From NCBI GenBank assembly GCA_031835245.1, contig JAVKOQ010000475.1, positions 1-34,147 on the forward strand: 34,147 nt of DNA. Reading direction: 5' to 3'. The translations under genes and the position numbers were made by a program. This document shows positions 1-10,922 of the stretch, piece by piece. The notes beneath the pieces are model-generated. The model was given only the letters and a program-made list of their open reading frames with translations, was not told the DNA's origin and did not search any database. Each line of letters begins with the position of its first letter. Position 1 is the first letter of the stretch. This DNA is from Balamuthia mandrillaris. Lineage: Eukaryota > Discosea > Longamoebia > Balamuthiidae.

Positions 1-1161
1 ATAAGATTCATAGGAATAGCAATATGAGACAACGAGAAATTCGTCGGAATAACAGGGTATACCTAACGTCCGAAGGGCAACCTCTCTCTTGACCACGGAG
101 CTCTTATCTTGCAGAGTACCAATAATGAGTGGCAACAACTGATGAATGTATGGCTGAATGTCCTTCCCACCGGCAATAGACAGCTCTCCCAGCGTGGCCA
201 AAACGCAGGTGGCCACTCTCGGATTAGGATCCTCAAGTTTGGGCAGCAACACGTTTAGAATGGGTTCCACGTAGGGTTTTATGAGTCTTCTCGAGCTGCG
301 AATCAAGTGGCCCAAAAGACGAGCGCTTTCCTCCTTGTTCCTGCTGTCACCGCTGAACTCGAGCTCGGTGAGGAGCTGGATAAGGGTCTTGCGAAGGGAG
401 GGCATAACGTGAGCGGGGTTGCGAATGGTGAGGCGGCCGATGGTCGTGATGGCCAGCTCTCGGATCTCAAAGACTTCATCGTTCAAGGCGATAAAGAGGG
501 AGCGGAGGTTTTCCGCTTGGGCCAGGTGATAGTCAAACGTGGATTCCAAACGAGATAGAACGGTTTTGCGGACGCTTGGGTCTTTCATACAAATCGATAA
601 AGAATAAGAGATTCTCAAAATAAGATACAGGAGAGAGAGAGAGAGAGAAAGAACGAACCTGGATCAGCAATGCCGACAATCAAAAGCTTTTCTAGCACCT
701 CCCCAGTAACTACTGCAAGTTGACCTCGTGTGGGAGCTTCGGCAGAACTTCTATGAGCACGCACTAGCAGAGAACAACAGGTCTCTGCTGCTGCTTTTCT
801 TATTCCACTGCAAGACGGGCGTAAGAAGAAGAGCAACATGGATGCGTAAAAGTAAACACATACCTGTCATCGTCATCAAGAAAGCCAACCACTGTTTCCC
901 TTACAAAGTCAATGAGAAGTTTTTCTTGAAGGTTAAAAGAACCCAATGTATATAAAGCAAGTTGAATGATCGCTGCTTTTGGCTTTTCTTGATATGGCTG
1001 TTATATTGTTGTTAGAATCCTATAAAGATCGTTTGCATCTGTAAGAGAGACAACACATACATTCATGCCTTCTTCTTTGGATCCAGTTGCGTTCAAAAAG
1101 AATCTTCTCTGGTCTGTTTCGATGTAGAAATTTATCTTTTGTCAACACGCGTTTACTGTGC

Positions 1162-1196
<35 letters not shown>

Positions 1197-2066
1197 TGAC
1201 CTGGGTGCAAAAATGATTTGCCGGCCAATATAAGAGATATATGGTCCATAAGCTTTTCTTGGATGTTGGATAACATGGAAGGGATATGGCCTGCCAACTC
1301 CGTCAGAGCTTCCGTCAGCATCGGACTCAATCCCGTTCCGAACATAAGTTCTTTGAATAACACAGTGTTAATAAGCAGAAGAGATGAACGAGATATGATA
1401 AATGCGAAATGAGGTAAGAGATAAAAGAAAAAGAAAAGAACGAATACTTACCGAGTAAGGCAGTCATATCAGTCTGATGTTTGTTGGAGACAATATGCAT
1501 GTGCGGCTGTAGATCCGGGCCAACGGATTTGGCCAACATGGAAATGCAGCTCAGGGCTTCGATGCAGTAGAGCCTACTGCCGGGCTTCTCCAATGAAGCC
1601 ACTATATTCACCATTATTTGGTCCAAGTAAGGCGTTATGTGCTTTCCAACAGCCTTTTAATGTTTGTGTTAGTTTTGTAAAAAACAAAATTATAAGAAAC
1701 AAACAACAATAAACAACAAACAAAAACGTTACCAGTGCAATCTGGCCGATAGCAAGAAAGACAGCTGCACGATCTCCCTCTCCCTTCTCTTTCTTCAAAC
1801 TGCCTAGCAGATAAGTCATACACGTTTCCAAATAGGCCGGCACGAACTCTTGTGGGTTAAACTTGGCGAGACGAGGCAGCAACATTACCACCGTACGTTT
1901 TACCAGATTTCTGTCGTTCTTGTAGTCTTTGTAGGATAAAATGGTGTCACAGACTTCCTTAAATCTCGTGTTGATGAATTGTTGTCCTGTATTATCCAAC
2001 AATTCTCCTTTATGTGCGTTATTTTTTTGTTTGTTTGTTTTTTTGTTTATAAGTATTGCATACGAG

Positions 2067-2108
<42 letters not shown>

Positions 2109-3503
2109 GCACCGATGGTGATGAGAGAGCCATGAATCTGAGTAGGAGTGCCGTTCTTGAATCCGTTTTGAGCATCGTTGTATATCTTCCAATACCATTG
2201 TAGCCGAAGCCGCTCCGCCCTCTCCGCAATCAACACAAGAGCAGCATGCAAAGCAGCAACAGCATCCAACCTTACTTGAGTTGTTGAGTCGCTCAAAACG
2301 GACCACACCAGCTCGAAGAAGGAACCGACATGAACGTAGAAGAGGGTCGGCGCATTCTCTGCCAGCTCGCGAAGCACCAACACAGCAGAGTGTCGGTTGC
2401 TCGAGTTTTTGGGGGAGTCATCTTTCAGCGTTTGAAGAGCGCGTTTGACTTCAGCCTCTACAAACTCTGCTGTCAGTGTGCCTCTGCTTGATTGGGCCAA
2501 CCGACCTTTATTTTGTCAGGAGATGAACAAAGGACAGGAAGAAGGATGTGAGCAAATAACTTTGAGAGATAAAGAGGAGCAAACAAACCTAACGACTTGG
2601 CGGCTCTATTCATGACATCGATATCATTACAAGACAGTGCGTTGTTTAGATAACTGGCCAGACGAGCTGGAAAGAGAGTTAAGAGATAAGGCATGCGTCA
2701 GTAATTGAGAACAGACCAAACAAAATGAGAGAGAGAATTACCAGTCTTTGAGTTTTCATCATACTCTATGTCTATCAACTCATCTGTACACAAACAATAA
2801 AAAGGTTAACTCTTGTTTTTCACACTTTACCTTTAGTTTTTCGCATCACAAGAAAGAAAGAGAGAGAGAGAGAGAGAGAGAGCACAGCAATATCAAAAAG
2901 TAAACGTACCAATGGCCATAATGCCACCAATCTTTTCTACAGTGCTGTTGCTATTTACAAGGTTAAAGATGTGTTCATTGATAAGTTCGTTCATGAACCG
3001 AGTGAAATCTTCTTTTGACATCTCTCGGCTCTGCGTTGCCGTCTACGGATGTTTTGTTCATGGTTACTGCTATGGAAAAGGAACAGAGAAGAAAAGGAAA
3101 AACAAAACGAAGAGAAAAAGAAGAGGACAGAGAATGGAAGAAAGCAGAAAACATAGAGAGAGAAGAAGGAGAAGAAGAACAAGAAGAACAAGAAACGAAC
3201 ATAGGCTTTGAGCTTCTTGGCTGCCCGCTCTTGAACCGCCACATCTCTTCAGTACAACAATGCAAGAAGGGAATAATGAGTTACATAACCAACACACATG
3301 CAAAAGAAAATACAAGCAACACAACACTGCAAAAAGCAAACGAAACAAATAAAGAAGACAAGACAAAAAAAAAAGAAGAAATGGGAAGGAAAGAGAAGAG
3401 CAACGAAAGAGTTCAACACAGACTTATCCTTGAGTTCCGCCAACAGCTTCTTCAGCGCTTTGCTGACGGCCTTGTCCATCACGTTGCTCTTCGAGGAGGA
3501 CAT
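1..3503 (-). CDS. TOR: TOR kinase (target of rapamycin), N-terminal HEAT-repeat part; runs off the left edge
   Basis: This is the N-terminal part of the TOR Ser/Thr kinase, the scaffold and catalytic subunit of TORC1/TORC2 that couples nutrients to growth. Thirteen exons on the minus strand are phase-consistent: 3503-3424, 3246-3201, 3042-2910, 2783-2742, 2666-2589, 2505-2113, 2007-1733, 1653-1452, 1350-1201, 1113-1061, 997-864, 807-659 and 581-63, giving about 751 residues before the edge. Segments match mTOR HEAT repeats closely: [92 protein letters not shown] and [17 protein letters not shown] and kinase domains would lie outside the window. The start [20 protein letters not shown] has no upstream coding evidence. 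Several introns carry long (TC)n on the transcribed sense. Identification comes from remembered mTOR sequence and is very secure. Confidence 0.96.
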
Positions 3504-4040
3504 TGCTCACGACTCGCGGCACCGCGTCTTGCCTTTGCGTGTTTCTCCCTTCCAAAGGAAGGCCTCTTCTCCGGTCTTTGAGTTTCGGCGTAACTTCACA
3601 TTTTTTTTTGTATTGCCAAAGATTTCATAATAACAAAAAAAATTAGTTGTGGAACGGGCAACAAAATAAAAGGGTGGAGTGAGAAACCTTGTTTGTTGTT
3701 GTACCCCGTTTCGTTGGATCCGCGCCTCTCTTTTCCCCCTGGGTTGGTTGGCTTCCGGCAAAGCCCAAGCAAGCAGAGAGGACCCCAAACTTTTCTTTTC
3801 TTTTCTTTTCTTTTCTTTTCTTTTCTTTTCTTTTCTTTTCTTTTCTTTTCTTTTCTTTTCTTTTCTTTTTATTGAGACTTATTTTCCGTCGACAATGTCC
3901 GCAAAATTTCCGTCGACAGTAATGCGTGTGTCGACAAAAAAACAAACGCGAGATGAAAACAAAAATAAAAAGAGATGTGGCCTTGTTCTTCTTGCACCTC
4001 CAAAGATGGGCCGGTTCTGCACGCGCTAGCTCCTGGATGG
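3504..4040. promoter_or_regulatory. Divergent intergenic region between TOR and the LRR gene
   Basis: This 537-base region separates two divergently transcribed starts and probably holds both promoters. It contains a (TTTTC)n microsatellite and three GTCGACA boxes near 3887-3894, 3911-3918 and 3929-3936; the first two share the longer string TTTCCGTCGACA. No open frame other than the repeat itself is convincing. No TATA box was assigned. Confidence 0.5.
3791..3869 (+). repeat. (TTTTC)n microsatellite, about 16 copies
   Basis: An uninterrupted 5-base repeat seen directly in the sequence. It gives spurious FLFFS-type frames on the plus strand and KRKEKK-type frames on the minus strand. It lies in the divergent TOR/LRR promoter region. 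Confidence 0.97.
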
Positions 4041-5356
4041 ATGGTTTAACTCCTCTTGAAAAGTGGATATCCTGATTATTCTATTTTTCCTTAATTTTAT
4101 GTAAAATGAATCATATGTAGACTTCCGACGCCAATAAAGACTATGAGGCAGCAAGAACCAAGATCTTGAGCGCTATCGCCCAGCAAGAGAAGCAGCTTTC
4201 TCTTGCCCGAATGCAAATCGTTACTGTTCCGCCTGAAATAGGTATGTTTCTTTCCTTCATTCGTCATTTCTGGTCGCGTTCTGTTCCTGTTCCCGTTCCT
4301 CTTCCTCTTTTCCTCTTCTCTTCTTCTTCCTCTTCCTCTTCTCTTTCTTCTTTCCTTTCTTCTTCCTTCTCTTCCTTTCCTCTTCTCTTTTTTGTTTTTT
4401 TTTTTGTTCTTCTTCTTGTTCTTGTTCTTGTTCTTCTTCTTCTTCTTGTTCTGCTTCTTCTTCTTCTTCTTCTTCCCGTTCTTACAATCAGAGAAACAGG
4501 GGAGTGCACACAATTGGAAGAGCTGATACTGTACGGCTGCAAAACGTTGATCCAGGTGCCTCGCTGCATTGGCAACCTGAAGAAGTTGCGCGTCTTTTGT
4601 CCATACACCAGTTATAGGCTGCATTACTTCCCCTACGAAGCCCTTCGGTGCCCATTGAAGGTACTTATTATACTGTATCTTTACATTCTTTTCTTTTTGG
4701 CTTTCGGCATAAATGTGTTCGTTGTTTTTTTTTGGGAAGGATACCACTGTTTCCACAAGAGCTATCTATGGCAACTATAAGAACAATTGGCCTTTGCCAC
4801 GCTTGCCTCCTCACCCAACCGACAGGTCTTCCTCTCGCGTGCCTTCTTTAGTAGATATCTGTTCCAGGTTTCTTTTTTTTTTTTTCCTTTTCCTATCCTT
4901 TCTCCTTTCTCTCTTATGCATAGACGACATACACTAACGCGAACAAAATGCAGTTTCATAGTGTCGACAAATGCAACAGTTCCAAAGGGTGCACTTCCAG
5001 CTGAACTGGCGCAACGACTGTCCTCCTGTGACCGCTGCTCCAAGTGCACAAAGCTTTACTTTGGCGAACCGTTTATGTGCTGGACGGTGGATGTGATGGG
5101 CACCGACCTAGTGCCTCTGCTTTGCCACATGTGCAGCATCGAGTGTGTTCGCTCCCTGCCCAACTGGAGAATGGGATGCACGGAGGAGGAATGGAAGCAG
5201 CGAAAGAGACAGGTGGTATCCACGATAGCCCAACTGAAACACTATGAATCTCAACTCGAGGAAGAGCTTAAGAATATCCGTCTGCCCCCAGAAGAGAACA
5301 AAGAGAAAGCAGATGAAAAGAAGAACGCCAAGTCGAAAGATTGTACATGCCATTGA
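4041..5356 (+). CDS. Small leucine-rich-repeat protein with cysteine-rich C-terminus (LRRC58-like)
   Basis: Five phase-consistent exons: 4041-4043, 4121-4241, 4494-4660, 4740-4825 and 4954-5356, about 259 residues. Exon 2 is open only back to an in-frame TAG that doubles as the splice acceptor, so the best start is the ATG at 4041, followed at once by a GT donor; exon 1 would carry only the start codon. Exon 3 shows LRR-type text (CTQLEELILYGCKTLIQVP, IGNLKKLR). Exon 5 has a CxxCxxC cluster (CDRCSKC), a CHMCSIEC cluster, a charged helix, and ends KDCTCH. The Cys layout resembles the C-terminal putative zinc-binding part of LRRC58-type proteins; this is from memory and moderately sure. Function is unknown, probably a cytosolic adaptor. 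The start choice is the weakest point. Confidence 0.75.
4310..4482 (+). repeat. (TTC)n/(TTCTTG)n pyrimidine tract in intron 2 of the LRR gene
   Basis: A degenerate TTC/CTT/TTG run within the intron 4242-4493. It opens long but meaningless frames on both strands, poly-Leu/Ser on plus and poly-Arg/Glu/Lys on minus. Confidence 0.9.
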
Positions 5357-5755
5357 CAAAAAAAAAATAATCGACGTTATAAGAAAAGTCTTTCCACTAT
5401 AGGATGTATTATCATAAAAGACAGATCTGCCTGCTCTTTATCGCTCTGCTGGGAAACTCTCCCTAAGGAGAAAACTGAAACAGTTCTTGTCACCTTTTAT
5501 AGAGAAAGGCGTCCTTTCCTTCCAACTCCTTTCCAACAAAAAAATTTAGTGTGAAAACCCGTGCTTTGTCTTCGCTGCTTTCAAAGAAAAAATAGACCGT
5601 TTCCTCAAAGAAAGAACAATAAAGAGAACGGGGACTAACTTAGATCCTTTGAGAGAGAGAGAGAGAGAGAGAGAACCTCAGCGGAAAGAAAAAAAAAGGA
5701 GTTGTAGAATAAGATAAGGTTCTTCTTGGAGGGAACACATTGTAATTGTTGAGAG
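5357..5755. promoter_or_regulatory. Intergenic region upstream of the integrin-like gene
   Basis: About 400 bases holding the LRR gene's 3' end (an A-rich run just after the stop) and the presumptive promoter of the receptor gene. A (GA)n tract at about 5650-5673 is on the plus strand, opposite in sense to most tracts in this window. No gene is seen here. Confidence 0.45.
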
Positions 5756-8700
5756 ATGAAAACATCTTTCTCGGTGATGCCCCACCTGGGCTCGGTGTTG
5801 TTGTTGTTGTTCTGTATATTTTCTACATCATCCTTGGCCCTGCAGGCCCCCGACCTTCCCGATCCTGCCTCCAATCTCCAAACGATAGCTGCAGGATCTC
5901 TCATCATCCCCATGGACACCCTTCAGGGTTCCGGAAAGAGCTTTAACACAAAAACTTACGGTTAGTTCCCGAGCTTTTTTATCCAAACACATATACACAA
6001 CAACGAACCTTCCTCCTTACTTCGTATATCTGGATCTCCTATAAAGGTTTGGCGATAAGACTGCTGCATGCGGATATCCCCTTGTTGTGGGCCATTCGGG
6101 CGGGAAAGGGTAAGGATGAGGCCGACTTCACCGCCACCACCCATGAGATCCATCCCTCGACGGGCGCCAGCGCCCTCCGAAGCTTCTACGCCGGGCCTTT
6201 CATCATTCAGACGGGGTTCAAGGAGCAGGCGCTGGACATCATCCAAGACTCTTCTTGGAGCCGTGCGTTCTTTTCCGCTCGCTGTCACTTCAGTTTGTGT
6301 GTGTGCTTACTTTTCGTTTTCTATCCTTTTGGTTGTTGCAGATGGAGTCAAGGTGCATGAGTTGGATGCGGACACGCAGATAGACATCCGTCATATTGTG
6401 GCCCACAAGCCCAAGGCCTTTCTCTCCGACGTGGGCGGCAAGGTGGACACCCAGGTCCCTATCCTTCAGAACGCTGGTCTCATCGAAGACGTTCACTACC
6501 ATATCATCGAAGAAGGAGGTTTGCCGTTTTCTTCCTCTCCCTTCACTGTTGTTGGCAAACAGAGATGACTGAATAGCGTAAGCAAACAAAAAACAACCAA
6601 ATATAAACAGAGGAGATATCGGACCTAAACTCGAACAGTTGTTACACCATCATGATCGAACCCCACTACGAGTGGAACGAGAACGAGGTGGAGGCCTACT
6701 ATCAGGCCGTAAGGACGTTCGTATCCTCGGGCGGCAACTTCCTGGCCGAGTGTGCCGGCATCGAGTCCTACGAGAACTACGACCCCGACAGCGGAGAGGG
6801 CGGCTTCGTAAGCAAGTATGGCATCGTGACCAACAACGTGGGGAACCTCGTGCTGACCTTCCCCAATCCGGATCTTCCTGTGGCCCAGTTCTTGGGCACC
6901 ATCGATGGCTCCAACAGCGGCCACACGAGGGACTATTATCTGGCCTCCACCGCGGCGGGGGAGGACGAGGACGACCTCTGGCAGAACAACGGTCACTCCT
7001 TGGTGGCCAATGATCCTACTGCGCAGGCGTATCAGGGAAGGACGTTGCACATAACTGTTGGAGCCAAAATCGGTGAGCGAAAGCTTGGTCACATGGTACT
7101 TGCTTCATGATTCATAGCTTACCTGTCTTGGACTAAGCTCAACCATTTTTAACATAAAAAGGCATGGTACCTTGGTTCTCACACATGGAAGAGTGATTCT
7201 GATCTCATGATGGGTGGTAAGAGGATCCTCCTCAACGCCATCCTAACCCCCGCTGAACGTCCCTCCGAGTGCGGTTTGGACGTGTGCCCAGAGGGAGAGG
7301 CTTGTCCTGTGACCGATGCCTGCACGGAATGTATATGTGTTAACGGGCTGAAACAGGTAACCCCCATCGAGGGATGCACGCCTTGCGATGAGGCCGCCGA
7401 CTGTCCCACAGCCTGCCATGAGTGTGTGGACGGTGTGTGTACGGAGCAGGAAGGCTGTGACCCGTGTGCGACTGCTGAGGACTGCGCTGATGGCTGTCAT
7501 GAGTGCGTGGAGGGTGTTTGCGAACCCGTGGAGGAGGAATGTGACCCGTGTATCACTGCTGGTGACTGTGTGGATGCCTGCCATGAGTGTGTGGATCGTC
7601 GTTGTGAACCTGTGGAGGAAGAATGCGACCCTTGCGCCACAGCTGATGATTGTGCGGATGCCTGCCACGAATGCGTTGATGGCCGTTGCAAACCCGTGGA
7701 GGAGGAATGTGATCCTTGCAGCACCGCTGATGATTGCGTGGATGCCTGCCATGAGTGTGTTGATGGCCGTTGCGAACTCGTGGCGGAGGAGTGCGACCCC
7801 TGCGCCACTGCTGATGATTGTGTGGATGCCTGCCATGAGTGAGTTGATGGCCGTTGCGAACCTGTAGCAGAGGAATGCGACCCATGTACCACTGCTAATG
7901 ATTGTGTGGATGCCTGCCATGAGTGCGTTGATGGCCGTTGCGAACCCGTGGAGGAGGAATGCGACCCTTGCAATACTGTTAATGATTGCGTGGATGCCTG
8001 CCATGAATGTGTTGATGGCCGTTGTGAAGAAGTGGGGGAGGAATGCGACCCTTGCGCCACAGCTGGTGACTGTGTGGATGCTTGCCATGAGTGTGTCGAT
8101 GGTCGCTGCGAAGCTGTAGAGGAAGAATGTGACCCTTGCAACAATGTTGATGATTGCGTGGATGCCTGCCATGAGTGCGTTGATGGCCGCTGCGAACCTG
8201 TAGAGGAAGAATGTGACCCTTGCGCCACAGCTGGTGATTGCGTGGATGCCTGCCATGAGTGCGTTGATGGCCGTTGCGAACCCGTGGAGGAGGAATGTGA
8301 CCCTGCGCCACTGCTGGTGACTGTGTGGATGCCTGTCACGAATGCGTTGATGGCCGCTGCGAACCCGTGGAGGAGGAATGTGACCCCTGTGCCACAGCCA
8401 ATGACTGTGTGGATGCCTGCCATGAGTGCGTTGATGGTCGCTGCGAACCTGTGGAGGAGGAATGCGACCCTTGCGCCACAGCCGATGACTGTGTGGATGC
8501 CTGCCATGAGTGCGTTGATGGCCGCTGCGAACCCGTGGAGGAGGAATGTGACCCTTGCAACAATGCTGATGATTGTGTGGATGCCTGCCATGAGTGTGTT
8601 GATGGCCGCTGTGAGGAGGTAGAAGAAGCATGTGACCCTTGTGCCACAGCTGATGATTGTGTGGATGCTTGCCATGAATGCGTGGACGGCCGCTGCAAAC

Positions 8701-10922
8701 CTGTGGAGGAGGCGTGCGACCCTTGCGCCACAGCCAATGACTGTGTGGACGCCTGTTATGGGTGCGTTGATGGCCGTTGTGAAGAAGTGGAGGAAGAATG
8801 TGACCCCTGTGTCACCGTTGGAGATTGTGTGGATGCCTGCCATGAGTGTGTTGATGGCCGTTGCAAACCCGTGGAGGAGGAATGTGACCCTTGCAACAAT
8901 GTTGATGATTGCGTGGATGCCTGCCACGAGTGCGTTGATGGTCGCTGCGAACCTGTGGAGGAGTGTGATCCTTGTGCTACTGCTGCTGACTGTGTGGATG
9001 CCTGCCATGAGTGCGTTGATGGTCGCTGCGAGCCTGTGGAGGAAGAATGCGACCCCTGTGCCACAGCTGATGACTGCGTGGATGCTTGTCACGAGTGTGT
9101 TGATGGTCGCTGCGAACCTGTGGCGGAGGAATGTGACCCGTGTGCCACAGCTGGTGACTGTGTGGATGCCTGCCATGAGTGCGTTGATGGTCGCTGCGAA
9201 CCTGTGGAGGAAGAATGCGACCCCTGTGCCACAGCTGATGACTGCGTGGATGTACGAGTGCGTTGATGGTCGCTGCGAACCTGTGGAGGAAGAATGCGAC
9301 CCCTGTGCCACAGCTGATGACTGCGTGGATGCTTGTCTCGAGTGTGTTGATGGTCGCTGCGAACCTGTGGCGGAGGAATGTGACCCGTGTGCCACAGCTG
9401 GTGACTGTGTGGATGCCTGCCATGAGTGCGTTGATGGTCGCTGCGAGCCTGTGGAGGAAGAATGCGACCCTGTGCCACAGCTGATGACTGCGTGGATGCT
9501 TGCCATGAGTGTGTTGATGGCCGTTGCGAACCTGTGGCGGAGGAATGTGACCCGTGTGCCACTGCTTATGACTGTGTGGATGCCTGCCATGAGTGCGTTG
9601 ATGGCCGTTGTGAAGAAGTGGTGGAGGAATGCGACCCCTGTGTCACCGTTGGAGATTGTGTGGATGCCTGCCACGAGTGTGTTGATGGCCGCTGCGAAGC
9701 TGTGGAGGAGGAATGCGACCCTTGCTCCACAGCTGGTGATTGTGTGGATGCTTGCCATGAGTGTGTTGATGGACGTTGCGAACCCGTGGAGGAAGAATGT
9801 GACCCTTGTACCTCAGCTGGTGATTGTGTAGATGCCTGCCATGAGTGTGATGATGGCCGATGCGAACCAGTGGAGGAGGAATGTGACCCTTGTGCCACTG
9901 CTGATGACTGTGTGGATGCCTGCCATGAGTGCGTTGATGGCCGTTGTGAAGAAGTGGAGGAGGAATGCGACCCCTGTGTCACCGTTGGAGATTGTGTGGA
10001 TGCCTGCCACGAGTGCGTTGATGGACGTTGCGAACCTGTGGAGGAATGTGACCCTTGCGCCACAGCTGATGATTGTGTGGATGCCTGCCATGAATGCGTT
10101 GATGGCCGTTGTGAAGAAGCGGAGGAGGAATGTGACCCTTGCGCCACAGCTGGCGACTGTATGGATGCCTGTCACGAGTGCGTTGATGGCCGCTGCAAAC
10201 CCGTGGAGGAGGAATGTGACCCTTGCGCCACAGCTGATGATTGTGTGGATGCCTGTTATGAGTGTGTTGATGGTCGTTGCGAACCTGTGGAGGAGGAATG
10301 CGACCCTTGCGCCACAGCCGATGACTGTGTGGATGCCTGCCACGAATGTGTTGATGGCCGTTGCGAAGAAGTAGAGGAGTCCTGCGATCCCTGTGTCACA
10401 GTCGAGGACTGCGCCGACGCCTGCCACGAGTGCGCAGAAGGCCGTTGCCAGCCCATCTCAGGTGACTGCACGCCTTGCGCCGAGGACCACGAGTGTCCTG
10501 ACTGCGAGTCCTGTGACGAGGAACAAGGTCGTTGCGTGTACGACGAGGAGGCCTGCCCCGACTGCATCGTTGATGAGGACTGTTACAGCGACAGTGACGA
10601 CAGCGAGGACTGCTATGAGTGTGAAGACGGCGAGTGCGTGGTGTGTCCTGTCCCTCCTGGAGGTGGCGGTGGCGGTGGCGGGAGCAACGCCGGCACTATC
10701 GCCGGCGCCGTGGCCGGAGCCGCCGGTGGTCTCGGATTGGCGGCAGCGGGAGCGGCCTCTGCAGCGTTGCTCCTGAGGAAGTTTAAGAAGCCTGGAACGG
10801 GCCTCGTGCCTTCCATCGCGGATGCTACCGCCTCAGGCGGAGCAGTCAATAACGCCCTCTACGAGTCCGCTAGCTCGAGCTTCCAGAACCCTCTCTTTGC
10901 GGAGGAGGGCGGAGCGGCATGA
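5756..10922 (+). CDS. Type I membrane adhesion receptor: bacterial-like ectodomain, 37 Cys-rich repeats, integrin-beta-like tail
   Basis: Five exons: 5756-5960, 6047-6262, 6342-6518, 6611-7095 and 7162-10922, about 1,616 residues if the frame were continuous. Residues 1-29 form a signal peptide. A globular ectodomain of about 350 residues follows (LIIPMDTLQG, GLAIRLLHADIPLLWAIRAG, FLAECAGIESYENY, YLGSHTW, GGKRILLNAIL), similar to a family of bacterial secreted proteins. Next come 37 six-cysteine repeats, a PPGGGGGGGGS hinge, a glycine-zipper membrane helix (about 10688-10780), the stop-transfer sequence LLLRKFKK, and a cytoplasmic tail with NALYESASSSFQNPLF. That tail has the spacing of integrin beta tails and recalls Dictyostelium Sib proteins, so a talin-binding adhesion role is inferred. 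Exon 4 could instead end at 7072, but that puts exon 5 out of frame. The repeat array holds one in-frame TGA (7840-7842) and frame breaks near 8303, 9254 and 9470. Confidence 0.85.
7375..10466 (+). repeat. Coding tandem array: 37 copies of an 84-base (28-residue) six-cysteine unit
   Basis: Cysteine spacing is C-x2-C-x5-C-x3-C-x2-C-x4-C-x6, with core words CDPCATADDC, VDACHEC and VDGRCEPVEEE. I counted 37 units by eye: three are 27 residues long (the first, and two ending in VEE), and three frame breaks remove 1, 5 and 1 bases. The predicted length, 37x84-9-7, equals the observed 3,092 bases. One or two degenerate units follow (10467 to about 10640). Because 84 is divisible by three, every other frame is open too, which explains the long open frames on the minus strand here. 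Units differ mainly at residues 5-9 (ATADD, ATAGD, VTVGD, NNVDD) and 23-28. Confidence 0.95.

Noticed and set aside
2912-3581. Lys/Arg/Glu-rich plus-strand frames in the TOR 5' region
   Set aside because: Antisense of TOR introns with TC-rich sequence; the minus-strand exons there match mTOR and keep phase.
4097-4780. Frames of about 200 codons on both strands over the LRR gene's intron 2
   Set aside because: Low-complexity translation of the TTC tract; the real exons splice around it in phase.
6611-7092. Minus-strand 155-codon frame and a second plus frame over receptor exon 4
   Set aside because: Shadows of a GC-rich coding exon whose true frame carries the conserved family motifs.
7243-10427. 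Very long open frames on the minus strand (up to about 750 codons) over the repeat array
   Set aside because: The 84-base unit is divisible by three and lacks stops in other frames, so all copies stay open together. The text (HSWQASTQS, INALMAGIHT) is the antisense of the Cys repeats.
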